Positions 8,960-16,959 of a DNA stretch of 64,000 nt are shown here, one piece after another. This DNA is from Halorubrum salsamenti (GTDB taxonomy: Archaea > Halobacteriota > Halobacteria > Halobacteriales > Haloferacaceae), in the NCBI RefSeq assembly GCF_007671685.1, contig NZ_VCNL01000004.1, forward strand, positions 1 to 64,000. Direction: 5' to 3'. A program made the position numbers and the translations under genes. The notes below the pieces were generated by a model, which was not told where the DNA came from, did not search any database, and was given only the letters and a program-made list of their open reading frames with translations. How positions within the stretch are numbered: the first letter of the stretch is position 1; the number at the start of each line of letters is the position of its first letter.

Positions 8960-8992
8960 AACACCCACGGCTGTAGCCGTGGGAGGGTGTTA
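8960..8992. mobile_element. Orphan IS200/IS605-like terminal palindrome
   Basis: The palindrome CCCACGGC-TGTA-GCCGTGGG (8964-8983), extended by ACAC and GTGT flanks, looks like the subterminal hairpins recognised by Y1 transposases in haloarchaeal IS200/IS605 and PATE elements. No transposase or tnpB gene lies within 2 kb, so it is either a solo end or part of a small palindrome-associated element reaching back toward 8700. Identification is by resemblance only. Confidence 0.45.
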
Positions 8993-9124
8993 ATAGGGAG
9001 CTATCGACCGGACGCTGGTCCGGCTCCGCCGGGTTGATATCGGGGCGAGCCGTGGGTGGCCCATGGACACGGGAGCGATCGGACGGCGAGCGCGGACCGC
9101 GGGGGGGTCGGCGTGGTAGGACCC

Positions 9125-9352
9125 ATGTCGGAGGCGGAGCGAAACGCCGGGAACCGGCGCATAAAGGCCGTTATCCTTCTCATCGTGGCGGTGTCACCGC
9201 CGCTCATCGCGCTCCAGTTCGGCCCTTCGCCGATCGAGCTGCTCGCCGCGCTCGGCGTCGGCGTCGCACTGGGACTAATCGTCGTGTGGTACCTCGGACG
9301 ATTGGGGAAGGAGTTCACCGGGGGATCGCGTCGGCCGGGGCGGCGACGCTGA
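9125..9352 (+). CDS. Small two-helix membrane protein
   Basis: This 75-residue protein starts MSEAERNAGNRRIKA and has two hydrophobic helices at about residues 13-30 and 35-56, then a basic Arg/Gly-rich tail. It is probably an integral membrane protein of unknown function. The ATG at 9125 was preferred to an earlier in-frame ATG at 9056, because the extension is low-complexity Gly/Arg sequence. It is convergent with surE and stands alone. Confidence 0.6.
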   Translation: MSEAERNAGNRRIKAVILLIVAVSPPLIALQFGPSPIELLAALGVGVALGLIVVWYLGRLGKEFTGGSRRPGRRR

Positions 9353-9392
9353 GACGACGACGCTGAGACGGCGGCAGAGAGAGTATCGCCGG

Positions 9393-10322
9393 TCAGTCCT
9401 GCTCGATCCGCGAGGCCGCCGACTCGGGCGTCGCCGGCCCTCCGACGACCTCGCCGGCGCGGTCGCCAGCGATCGACCGCGACGACGACAGCGGCGAGAT
9501 ACTCACCTCGCCCTCGACGGCCGCGAGCCGGTCAGAGCCGGGGTCGTCGGGGACGTCGCCGCGGAGGAACTCCCGCCAGAAGCGGTCGCGGAGCTCCATC
9601 CCCATCTCCCCGCGTCGCTCGTTGAACTTCCAGTCTTCGGGGACGTTCTCCTCTTCCGGGGCGTTCCCGCCCTCCGTACCCTCCTCTCCCGGGCGAAACT
9701 CGATCACGTCGAAGCCGCGCGCGGGCTCGGTCAGCCGGTAGGTCGGGTCTTCGGCCGCCTCGTCGTCGGCAGCGGGGACGTTGACGTTCAACACGTCGGC
9801 GCCGAACGGGAGGGCGAGGTCGACGTCGCCCTCTCCGTCGCCGGTGCCGCGTTCCGCGCGGTCGATCAGGTCGGCGACGGCCTCGCCGGCGACCGCGAAG
9901 TCGCTGCTGTCGAGGGTCGGCGGAACGGGGAGGTTACCGCGATCGTACAGCGACACCGCGATCGCCGGGGTGCCGAGGAACGACGCCTCCATCGCGGCGC
10001 CGACCGTGCCGGACTGCCCCAAGATATGTGCGCCGATGTTCGGTCCGTGGTTACAGCCGGAGACGACTACGTCGGGGTCGAGCCCGAGCGCCACGTCCGC
10101 GACGGCGACGCAGTCGGCGGGAGTGCCTTCGACCGCATAGCCCGCGTCGGTCTCCGTGTACTCCACTGTCGTGTCCCACCACGAACGCGCGCCGCCGACG
10201 CCGGATTGGTTGCTCTCGGGCGCAACGACGGTCACGTCGTGCTTGCGCGAGAGCGCGTCGGCCAGCGCCCGGATCCCGACGGCGTCGATGCCGTCGTCGT
10301 TGGTGAGGAGGATGTCCGTCAT
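9393..10322 (-). CDS. surE: 5'/3'-nucleotidase SurE
   Basis: The protein is about 309 residues and opens with the SurE signature ILLTNDDGID, whose paired Asp residues bind the metal. VVSGCNHGPNIG follows near residue 85, with the catalytic Asn-His-Gly region, then GTVGAAMEASFLG. SurE removes phosphate from nucleoside monophosphates in the cytoplasm. The C-terminal third is an acidic haloarchaeal extension (about residues 195-309) with little family conservation. The ATG at 10322 starts right at MTDILLTNDDG; an alternative ATG lies nine bases upstream. Confidence 0.93.
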   Translation of the reverse strand: MTDILLTNDDGIDAVGIRALADALSRKHDVTVVAPESNQSGVGGARSWWDTTVEYTETDAGYAVEGTPADCVAVADVALGLDPDVVVSGCNHGPNIGAHILGQSGTVGAAMEASFLGTPAIAVSLYDRGNLPVPPTLDSSDFAVAGEAVADLIDRAERGTGDGEGDVDLALPFGADVLNVNVPAADDEAAEDPTYRLTEPARGFDVIEFRPGEEGTEGGNAPEEENVPEDWKFNERRGEMGMELRDRFWREFLRGDVPDDPGSDRLAAVEGEVSISPLSSSRSIAGDRAGEVVGGPATPESAASRIEQD

Positions 10323-10434
10323 GGCAGTCACTGCGAGGAGACGGGGGAAAACGTCGCCGGTCGCAGTCGGACGGAAACCGACTGCCGAGCGTGGGAAGGG
10401 AAACCGCGGGCGTCGGCTCTGTGGTACTCGGGGT

Positions 10435-10485
10435 GGTCAGCGAGAGGGCGCGATCAGCGAGATGGCGCGGTCAGCGATGAGTCGC
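10435..10485. repeat. Three 17-bp imperfect tandem repeats
   Basis: In the gap between surE and the carA stop, the units GGTCAGCGAGAGGGCGC, GATCAGCGAGATGGCGC and GGTCAGCGATGAGTCGC follow one another without spacing. Each starts with G(G/A)TCAGCGA. This could be a replication-slippage product or a binding site for the upstream region of surE. No protein is encoded here. Confidence 0.6.
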
Positions 10486-10517
10486 GAAGCGCGGGGAAGA
10501 TAGTGCGTGGGTCCGGG

Positions 10518-11579
10518 TCAGTCGGCCGCGACGGACGGCGTCGATCGCGCCAGCTCCAGCACCTCGTCGAAGAAGCCGAGTGAGTCGTGCGGGCCGGGGT
10601 TCGCCTCGGGGTGATACTGGCGGGTGATGACGTCGAGTTCCTCGCTGTCGAGCCCCTCGACGGTGTCGTCGTTGACGTTCACCTGCGTCACCTCCAGCGG
10701 GCCGGTGTCGTCGACCGTGTAGCCGTGGTTCTGGGTGGTCATCACGACCTTCTCGCTCCGGAGGTCCCTGACGGGCTGGTTGACGCCGCGGTGACCGAAC
10801 GCCATCTTCTCGGTCGAGCCGCCGAGCGCGCTCGTGATCACCTGCTGGCCGAGACAGATGCCGGCCATCGGGAGGTCACCGGCGACGGCGTCGACGACCT
10901 CCTGGGCGGCGACGAAGTTCTCCGGGTCGCCCGGGCCGTTCGAGACGAACAGCACGTCGGGGTCCACGTCGGCCACGTCCTCGGGAGTCGCGTCGTACGG
11001 GAGGACGTGGACGTCCGCGCCGCGCTCGGTGAGCGAGGAGATGATCGAGCCCTTCGCGCCGCAGTCGAGCAGGGCCACGTCGGCGTCGCCGTCGCCCTCG
11101 TAGAACGTCGGCTCGGTCACCGACACCTGCGCGCCGATGTCGACGTGGTCGCTCATCGGCTTGCACGCCTCCATCTCGTCGACCGCGTCCTCGGGAGTCG
11201 CGTCCGGGCCGGCTGCGATCCCGCAGGCCATCGCGCCCTCCTCGCGGACGGTGGTGACGATCTCGCGGGTGTCGACGTGGTCGACGGCGGGCACGTCCTC
11301 GTCGGCGAGCCACTCGGCGACGTCGTCGGTCAGCTCGCGGGCGATCGCCGCGCGCGGCTGGACCGAGTCGGACTCGAATCGCTCGGATCGGACGCCGTAG
11401 TTCCCGATCAGGGGGTACGAGAAGGTGAGGATCTGTTCGGCGTAGGAGGGGTCGGTGAGCGACTCCTCATAGCCTGTGTACGCGGTCGTGAACACCAGTT
11501 CGCCGCGGGTGCGCCCCGGCGCACGAGCGCGCGCTTCGAGCACGCGACCGTCGGCCAGCGCGATGTAGGCGTCCGACAT
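10518..11579 (-). CDS. carA: Carbamoyl-phosphate synthase small (glutaminase) subunit
   Basis: The 353-residue CarA hydrolyses glutamine and passes ammonia to CarB for carbamoyl phosphate, the entry to arginine and pyrimidine synthesis. The N-terminal CPSase_sm domain (TTAYTGYEESLTDPSY) covers residues 1-140, and a class I glutamine amidotransferase domain follows. The nucleophile cysteine is in GICLGQQV, and the His/Glu pair is in YHPEANPGP near the end. carB is not in this window next to it. It is divergent from an Lrp-family gene, with a shared regulatory palindrome between them. Confidence 0.95.
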   Translation of the reverse strand: MSDAYIALADGRVLEARARAPGRTRGELVFTTAYTGYEESLTDPSYAEQILTFSYPLIGNYGVRSERFESDSVQPRAAIARELTDDVAEWLADEDVPAVDHVDTREIVTTVREEGAMACGIAAGPDATPEDAVDEMEACKPMSDHVDIGAQVSVTEPTFYEGDGDADVALLDCGAKGSIISSLTERGADVHVLPYDATPEDVADVDPDVLFVSNGPGDPENFVAAQEVVDAVAGDLPMAGICLGQQVITSALGGSTEKMAFGHRGVNQPVRDLRSEKVVMTTQNHGYTVDDTGPLEVTQVNVNDDTVEGLDSEELDVITRQYHPEANPGPHDSLGFFDEVLELARSTPSVAAD

Positions 11580-11627
11580 TACGAGATACGTACGTGCAAA
11601 GGGTAATAAATGCGTCGTTCGTAGCTT

Positions 11628-11646
11628 CGTTACGATATTCGTAACG
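11628..11646. promoter_or_regulatory. Putative Lrp operator between carA and the Lrp gene
   Basis: CGTTACGA-TAT-TCGTAACG is a perfect inverted repeat with 8-bp arms. It sits 30 bp before the Lrp gene start and 48 bp before carA, so bound regulator could control both. Lrp proteins bind palindromes of this size, and autoregulation from a divergent promoter is common in the family. The assignment is inference from position. Confidence 0.55.
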
Positions 11647-11675
11647 AGTAAGTCGCCGGGACGAGAGAGGCGAGT

Positions 11676-12089
11676 ATGGACGACCTCGATCGCCGGATCC
11701 TCTCGATACTGCGGCGAGACGCGCGAACCCCCTACACGGAGATCGCGGACCGAGTCGGCACCTCGGAGGGGACGGTGCGAAACCGCGTCGACCGAATGAC
11801 CGAGGAGGGAATTATCGAGCGGTTCACCGTCACGACTCGCACCGGCAACGTGAAGGCGATGATCGAGATCTCGGTGGAGATGAACGTCGACACCGCCGCC
11901 GTCGGCGAGCGGATGGTCGACTGGGAGGAGGTGGACTTCGTCTGGCAGGTCTCCGGCGAGGACGACGTGGTCCTCGTCGTCGACGCCGTCGACACGCGCG
12001 CGGTCAACGAGCTCATCTCGCAGGCCCGCGAGATGGACGAGGTCAAGTCGACGAAGACGCGACTCATTCTGGACGAACGGCTGGGATAG
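11676..12089 (+). CDS. Lrp/AsnC family transcriptional regulator
   Basis: The protein is 137 residues. Residues 1-60 form the AsnC-type winged helix-turn-helix (DLDRRILSILRRDARTPYTE, then the recognition helix SEGTVRNRV). Residues 65-137 form the RAM/ACT-like ligand-binding domain, which usually binds amino acids and mediates octamer formation. Its divergent arrangement with carA suggests that it senses an amino acid of the carbamoyl-phosphate pathway, such as arginine or glutamine, but the ligand cannot be read from sequence. The ATG at 11676 gives the standard N-terminus. Confidence 0.9.
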   Translation: MDDLDRRILSILRRDARTPYTEIADRVGTSEGTVRNRVDRMTEEGIIERFTVTTRTGNVKAMIEISVEMNVDTAAVGERMVDWEEVDFVWQVSGEDDVVLVVDAVDTRAVNELISQAREMDEVKSTKTRLILDERLG

Positions 12090-12217
12090 ACGCAGCGGAG
12101 AAGTCGCTCCCCGGTTCTGTACGCCGTAGACACACTGACGGTGACGACTCGTCGGCGTCGGGAGACAGATCAATCCGAGCTGGCGATCGAAAGTTCCGCC
12201 CGAACCGCGAGCGCCGA

Positions 12218-15073
12218 TCAGGTCGACTCGGAGCCGGCGGCTTCGACCGATCCCGTCGTCGCGTCGGTTCCCGTCGCTCCGCCGCCCTCGCCGTCGAACG
12301 TCCGCCGGTTCCGGACCGTGAACAGCACGAACAGAGCGAGCCCGACACCGCGCAGAGTCACGTCAAGCAGGAGCGCGTTGACGGAGACGGTCACGCCGAC
12401 GAGCCCGAGTACGTCGAAGACGGACGTAGAGAGCAGCCCCGGCGCCATCAGCAGGAGAGAGCTGAGCGCGAACCCGATCCGACCGACTCGGCCGACGCGG
12501 GTGTACAGCGTTCCGATGATGGTCGCACCGAGCGCGATCACGCCGAGGAAGACCCCGACGACGGGGATGATGATCTCGGGCACCGAGTACGACAGCTCGG
12601 CGAGGTCCTCGAACCCGATCACGCGGTACCGCTCGCGGAGGGGCAGTTCGGCGGCGTTCGACTTCTCGCGCAACAGGACGATCCCCGGCGCGAGCACGAA
12701 CGCGAAGGGGACGATCGCCTTGTTCAGCGACAGCGAGAACGCCTTGACGCCGGTCTCGAAGGGATCGGACTTGGCGACCCCGCTCGCGGCGTACGCCGCC
12801 ACGGCCACCGGCGGCGTGATGTCGGCGACCACGCCGAAGTAGAGGATGAACAGGTGGGCGGCCAAAAGCGGGATGCCGAACTCCACGAGCGGCGTCGCGA
12901 GCATCGAGATGAGGATGATGTAGGTGACCGTCGTGGGCATCCCCATCCCGAGGATGATGCTCGAGACGGCCGTCACGAGCAGCATGACCACGATCGACCC
13001 GCCCGAGAGCGCCAACAGCAGCGAGGTCAGGTTGGGGCCGAGCCCCGAGACGCTGATGACGCCGGGGATGATCCCCGCGGCCGCGACCGCGACCACGACC
13101 GGGACCGCGGTGCGCGCGCCCTGCTCCATCGACGTGACCACGAAGGTGCCGAGCTTGAACGGCTGGCTGTCCTCTAGGTCCCGGTCGGTTCGGTCGCCGA
13201 TCGTCTCGGCGGTGTCTCGGACCGAGGGGTTGAGTTCGAGCAGCGACGCGTCGAGGTCGGGCTTCGACAGCAGCGTGATCACCCCGGCGAGCATCGCGTA
13301 CCACTCGATCCCCGCGAGGATGGCGCTGAACGACTCGGCGGGCGGAAGCCCCTGACCGCCGGCCCCGGTGAGGAGACCGACGACGTTCACGCCGGCCACC
13401 GCGTGGCTCGCCAGTTCGACGCCGACGATCGCCGTGAAGACCGCGAGGAGGCGCAGCCGCGTCTCCTCGCTGTACGCCGAGACGAGCGCGATCAGCGCCA
13501 CGAGCGCCACGAGCGTGAACCACGCCGACCGGGAGACCGAGAGCCGCTCGATGATGAGGTAGTACAGGAGCAGCCCGATCGGGACCAGGTAGAACCACCC
13601 GCGCTTGAGGTGGTGCCAGAGGTCCACGGTGTCCTCGCCGGAGACGCCGCCGATCCCCTCCTCGACCGCCTTGAGGTGGACCATCACCCAGACGCCGAAG
13701 AAGAAGACGATCGCCGGAATCGTCGAGACGATGATGATGTCGGCGAACGGCGTCGCGGTGTACTGGACCATGAGGAAGGCGGCCGCGCCCATCACGGGCG
13801 GGAGGATCTGCCCGCCGGAGGACGCGGACGCCTCGACGGCGCCGGAGAACTCGGGCGAGTAGCCCGACCGCTTCATCAGCGGGATCGTGAACGCGCCGGT
13901 GGTGACCGTGTTGGCGATCGACGACCCCGAGATCGTCCCCATGAACCCGCTGGCGAGGATGCTCGCCTTCGCCGGGCCGCCCTTCCGGTTCCCGGTGAGC
14001 GCGTACGCGAGGTCGATGAACCACTGACCGGCCCCGCTCATCTCGAGGAACGAGCCGAACAGGATGAAGATGTAGATGAAGCTCACCGACACCGTCACCG
14101 GAATGCCGAACACCCCGTTCTCGGTGTTGTACCAGAGGTTCTGGACGATGTCCGGCCAGGTGAGTTCCGGGATCGCGAGCAGCCCGAGGAAAGGCGTACT
14201 CGAACTGATGAGGTACCCCCAGCGGGCGTAGACGATGAACGTGGCGACGATGATCATCAGCGGGAGACCGAGCGTCCGGCGGGTGGCCTCCAGGACCAGC
14301 AGGACGCCGGTCACGCCCAGGATCATCGCGTAGGAGTACTCGCTCACGAACGGGACGCCGCCGAGCAGGGGTTGGAGGAACGCGTACACCTCGGTGACCG
14401 GTCGCCCCGAATCCACCCCGAAGACGCGCATGTTCTGGATCTCAGCGAACTCCGTCAGGAAGTAGAACGCCGACAGGAACGCCGCGGCGATGAACACCAG
14501 ATCGATAGGCGCCACGCGGTCGAGGTCGGGGTCGAGGAACGCCCAGCGGAAGCCCGCCCGCCCCCGTTCGAGCCCCCGTGTGACGGGATTCTCTTCGCCG
14601 AGACGCCGGGACGCCGCCGGCACGATTCGAGCGAAGTTCCGCGAGACGATCCCGTCGCCGGTGCTCACCGGAAACAGCAGGAAGGTGAGCACGAGCGCGA
14701 AGGCGACGTGGATCGCGTTCGCCTGCAGGAGCTGGAGCGAGATCTGCCAGGGGGCGAGCGAGATCCCCGCGATCTCGACGGTCGGGAGCCAGACCGTGAA
14801 CGTGAAGCTCCGGGCGGCGAGGAACAGCTGGAAGACCGAAAACGCGATTCCGATGAGCGCGACCGCCACCGCGGCGGGCCCCCGCAGCGAGCGCCGGCGC
14901 TCGATCTCCTGTATCAGCTCGTCCGCCTCCTCGCGGGAGATCTCCTCGTCCGTCCCGTCGTCCGGGGGCGTGTCGGAGTCAGAGGCCTCCGGACCATCGC
15001 CGGGGCCTGGGTCTCGCGAGCCGCCGTCGTTCGGATCGTCGGTGCCACCGTCCGTTCGGTGAGTCGTGGTCAT
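12218..15073 (-). CDS. TRAP transporter permease, fused 4TM/12TM subunits
   Basis: The 951-residue integral membrane protein matches the fused TRAP permeases that work with TAXI-type binding proteins (DctQ-like and DctM-like parts in one chain). An acidic, disordered cytoplasmic N-terminus (about 65 residues) precedes many hydrophobic helices. The conserved DctM motif region ASGFMGTISGSSIANTVTTG lies near residue 385, and PVMGAAAFLM follows. It would use an ion gradient to import small carboxylates or similar solutes; the substrate is unknown. Its start overlaps the stop of the DUF1850 gene by 4 bp (ATGA), so the two are translationally coupled. Confidence 0.93.
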   Translation of the reverse strand: MTTTHRTDGGTDDPNDGGSRDPGPGDGPEASDSDTPPDDGTDEEISREEADELIQEIERRRSLRGPAAVAVALIGIAFSVFQLFLAARSFTFTVWLPTVEIAGISLAPWQISLQLLQANAIHVAFALVLTFLLFPVSTGDGIVSRNFARIVPAASRRLGEENPVTRGLERGRAGFRWAFLDPDLDRVAPIDLVFIAAAFLSAFYFLTEFAEIQNMRVFGVDSGRPVTEVYAFLQPLLGGVPFVSEYSYAMILGVTGVLLVLEATRRTLGLPLMIIVATFIVYARWGYLISSSTPFLGLLAIPELTWPDIVQNLWYNTENGVFGIPVTVSVSFIYIFILFGSFLEMSGAGQWFIDLAYALTGNRKGGPAKASILASGFMGTISGSSIANTVTTGAFTIPLMKRSGYSPEFSGAVEASASSGGQILPPVMGAAAFLMVQYTATPFADIIIVSTIPAIVFFFGVWVMVHLKAVEEGIGGVSGEDTVDLWHHLKRGWFYLVPIGLLLYYLIIERLSVSRSAWFTLVALVALIALVSAYSEETRLRLLAVFTAIVGVELASHAVAGVNVVGLLTGAGGQGLPPAESFSAILAGIEWYAMLAGVITLLSKPDLDASLLELNPSVRDTAETIGDRTDRDLEDSQPFKLGTFVVTSMEQGARTAVPVVVAVAAAGIIPGVISVSGLGPNLTSLLLALSGGSIVVMLLVTAVSSIILGMGMPTTVTYIILISMLATPLVEFGIPLLAAHLFILYFGVVADITPPVAVAAYAASGVAKSDPFETGVKAFSLSLNKAIVPFAFVLAPGIVLLREKSNAAELPLRERYRVIGFEDLAELSYSVPEIIIPVVGVFLGVIALGATIIGTLYTRVGRVGRIGFALSSLLLMAPGLLSTSVFDVLGLVGVTVSVNALLLDVTLRGVGLALFVLFTVRNRRTFDGEGGGATGTDATTGSVEAAGSEST

Positions 15074-15567
15074 AGAATCATCTCAAGGAACGACCGTTGT
15101 TCAATGTAGAGCGTGACGTCGTTACCATCGGTCACCGCGACGAGGTCGTGTTCTCGCCCGTCGACGATCAACGTGTGACCGGCGATTCGACCCGGAGAGA
15201 CCGAGAGGCGCTCGAGTTCCGTGATCGGTTCCGCGGGTTCGTACACGAGGGTCCCGTTCACGTTCGTGACGTTGACGCGCGCGGGGAGCCCCCACCCGTA
15301 CGACTCGAACTCCATCCGCGTGTTCACGAGCGTCTCGCCGTCGACACGGTACTCGTCGTACACGCGGGACTTCTCGACGCTATGGGTGTACTCCAACGCC
15401 ACGGTGCTCCCGGAGTCGACCGGCTCCGAGAGGTAGTGTTCACCCGTCTCGATGTCCTCGACGACGAGCACGGCCCCGACCGGGGCCGTCGCCGCGACGC
15501 CGACGAGAACGAGCACCGCGATCCCGAGGATCGCGGCGCCCGCGGTCGAGTGAGAAAGGTGACCCAT
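15070..15567 (-). CDS. DUF1850 family protein of a TAXI-TRAP operon
   Basis: The protein is 165 residues with an N-terminal hydrophobic segment (about residues 10-33), then a soluble domain containing EYTHSVEKSRVYDEYRV, the hallmark of DUF1850. Such proteins are commonly encoded between TAXI-type binding proteins and fused TRAP permeases. It is probably anchored in the membrane with its domain outside, and its exact job is unknown. The order here (TAXI, DUF1850, permease on the minus strand) is the usual one, and the ATGA overlap with the permease supports an operon. Confidence 0.88.
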   Translation of the reverse strand: MGHLSHSTAGAAILGIAVLVLVGVAATAPVGAVLVVEDIETGEHYLSEPVDSGSTVALEYTHSVEKSRVYDEYRVDGETLVNTRMEFESYGWGLPARVNVTNVNGTLVYEPAEPITELERLSVSPGRIAGHTLIVDGREHDLVAVTDGNDVTLYIEQRSFLEMIL

Positions 15568-15672
15568 ATGGTTTCGGGTGATTGTCGTGGACCGAGTTTG
15601 AAACGGTTGTGAAACGGTCCGCGGACGAGTCGGGGCGGGCGGACCGATCGAGGCTGTTCGCAGCGAAGCGAG

Positions 15673-16731
15673 TTAGGCGTCGAAGTACGTCGCCGCGCCC
15701 TCGTGGAGCTCGATGGACATCCCGTCCTGCGCGCTGTCGACGGTGATGAAGTCGGTCTTGATCGTGAGCTCGTCGAGGTTATCGAAGATGGCCGCGGTGA
15801 CCGTCTCGACGGTGTCGGCCGGAACCTCGGCGTTCGTGGCGATCATCGCCTGCACGGCGACGGTGTCGACGTCTTCCTCGACGCCGCTGTAGGTGCCGCC
15901 CGGGATGGTGTCGTCCGCGAACCAGGAGGCGTCCTCCTTGACGGCTTCGCGGTTCTCGCCCGCGATCGGGACGATCTCGATGTCGTTCGTGTTCGCGAGG
16001 TCCTCGATCGCACCGACCGGCCAGCCGCCGACGACGAAGGCGGCGTCGATGTCGCCGTTGGCGAGCTGTTCGGACGCCTGCGAGAAGCCGGCGTTCTGCT
16101 CGTTGTAGTCGCTGACTCCGAGCGATTCCAGGATCTGTACCGCGTTGACCTGCGTCCCCGACCCGAGGTCGCCGGTGTTGATCGTCGCGCCGCTGAGGTC
16201 GTCGACCGTGGAGATGTCGTTCTCCGCCAGCGTGACGAGCGTGATCGTCTCCGGATACAGCGTCGCGACGCCCTGGAGGTTCTCGATCGCGTTGTCCTGG
16301 AAGGCGTCGATACCCGTTCCGTTCTTCGCGAACGAGGCGATGTCGTTCTGGATCAGCGCGAAGTCGGCCGATCCGTCGGCGAGACTGCCGACGTTCTCGA
16401 CGCTCGCTCCCGTCGACTGGACGTTCAGCGAGAAGTCGGTGTTCGCTTCGACGATGGTCTTGATCTCGTTCGAGAGCGGGAAGTAGGTCCCGCCGGTTCC
16501 GCCCGCGTGCCAGCTCAGTCGGCTTTCGGCGTCGCCGCCGTCGGACCCGTCGCTTCCGTCGTCACCATCGCTTCCGTCGCTTCCGTCGCTTCCGTCGCTT
16601 CCGTCGCTTCCGTCGCTTCCGTCACTACCGTCGCCGCCGTCGCCGCCGTTTCCGCTACAGCCGGCGAGTGCGGCAACGCCAGCGACACCGGTTACTTCGA
16701 GGAATTTACGTCGTGTTCTGTGTGAAGACAT
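15673..16731 (-). CDS. TAXI family TRAP transporter solute-binding lipoprotein
   Basis: This 352-residue extracellular binding protein starts with a Tat signal (RTRRKFLEVTG) and a lipobox LAGC, so it is exported folded and lipid-anchored. An unusual acidic linker of Asp-Gly-Ser repeats covers about residues 28-68. The binding domain contains the TAXI signature as GGTGGTYFPLSNEI and the later GDLGSGTQVNAV. It delivers its ligand to the permease encoded downstream. The gene is preceded by an AT-rich promoter region (about 16735-16860). Related proteins bind glutamate-like or other small acids; the ligand here is not determinable. Confidence 0.93.
   Translation of the reverse strand: MSSHRTRRKFLEVTGVAGVAALAGCSGNGGDGGDGSDGSDGSDGSDGSDGSDGSDGDDGSDGSDGGDAESRLSWHAGGTGGTYFPLSNEIKTIVEANTDFSLNVQSTGASVENVGSLADGSADFALIQNDIASFAKNGTGIDAFQDNAIENLQGVATLYPETITLVTLAENDISTVDDLSGATINTGDLGSGTQVNAVQILESLGVSDYNEQNAGFSQASEQLANGDIDAAFVVGGWPVGAIEDLANTNDIEIVPIAGENREAVKEDASWFADDTIPGGTYSGVEEDVDTVAVQAMIATNAEVPADTVETVTAAIFDNLDELTIKTDFITVDSAQDGMSIELHEGAATYFDA
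16571..16624. repeat. Six 9-bp tandem repeats coding the Asp-Gly-Ser linker
   Basis: CTTCCGTCG is repeated six times in a row on the + strand, the last copy with one change, inside the TAXI binding-protein gene. The copies encode Gly-Ser-Asp units of the surface linker. Nine-base units keep the frame, so the number could change by slippage without loss of function. Confidence 0.85.
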
Positions 16732-16959
16732 ACGTTAACCGAATACGAAGGCGAGTATATATATCTGAGGATGTAGTAAGCGAATATTCACAGATACGCA
16801 TATGGCTAGCTATAATTTATTATTATCTCTATTTGTAATATATATCTATTAACGATCTCCTATTTTCGACGATAACGCAGTCGGTCGAGACTGGAGCAGC
16901 GCTCGGCGGGATCGCCTCGATACCGGGAAAACGAAGATGAGCGCGGTTCGAAACCTCGC

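Noticed and set aside
13403-15109. Long + strand frame opposite the TRAP permease (568 codons)
   Set aside because: It is an Arg/Asp/Glu-rich antisense shadow of the permease gene, typical of high-GC haloarchaeal DNA.
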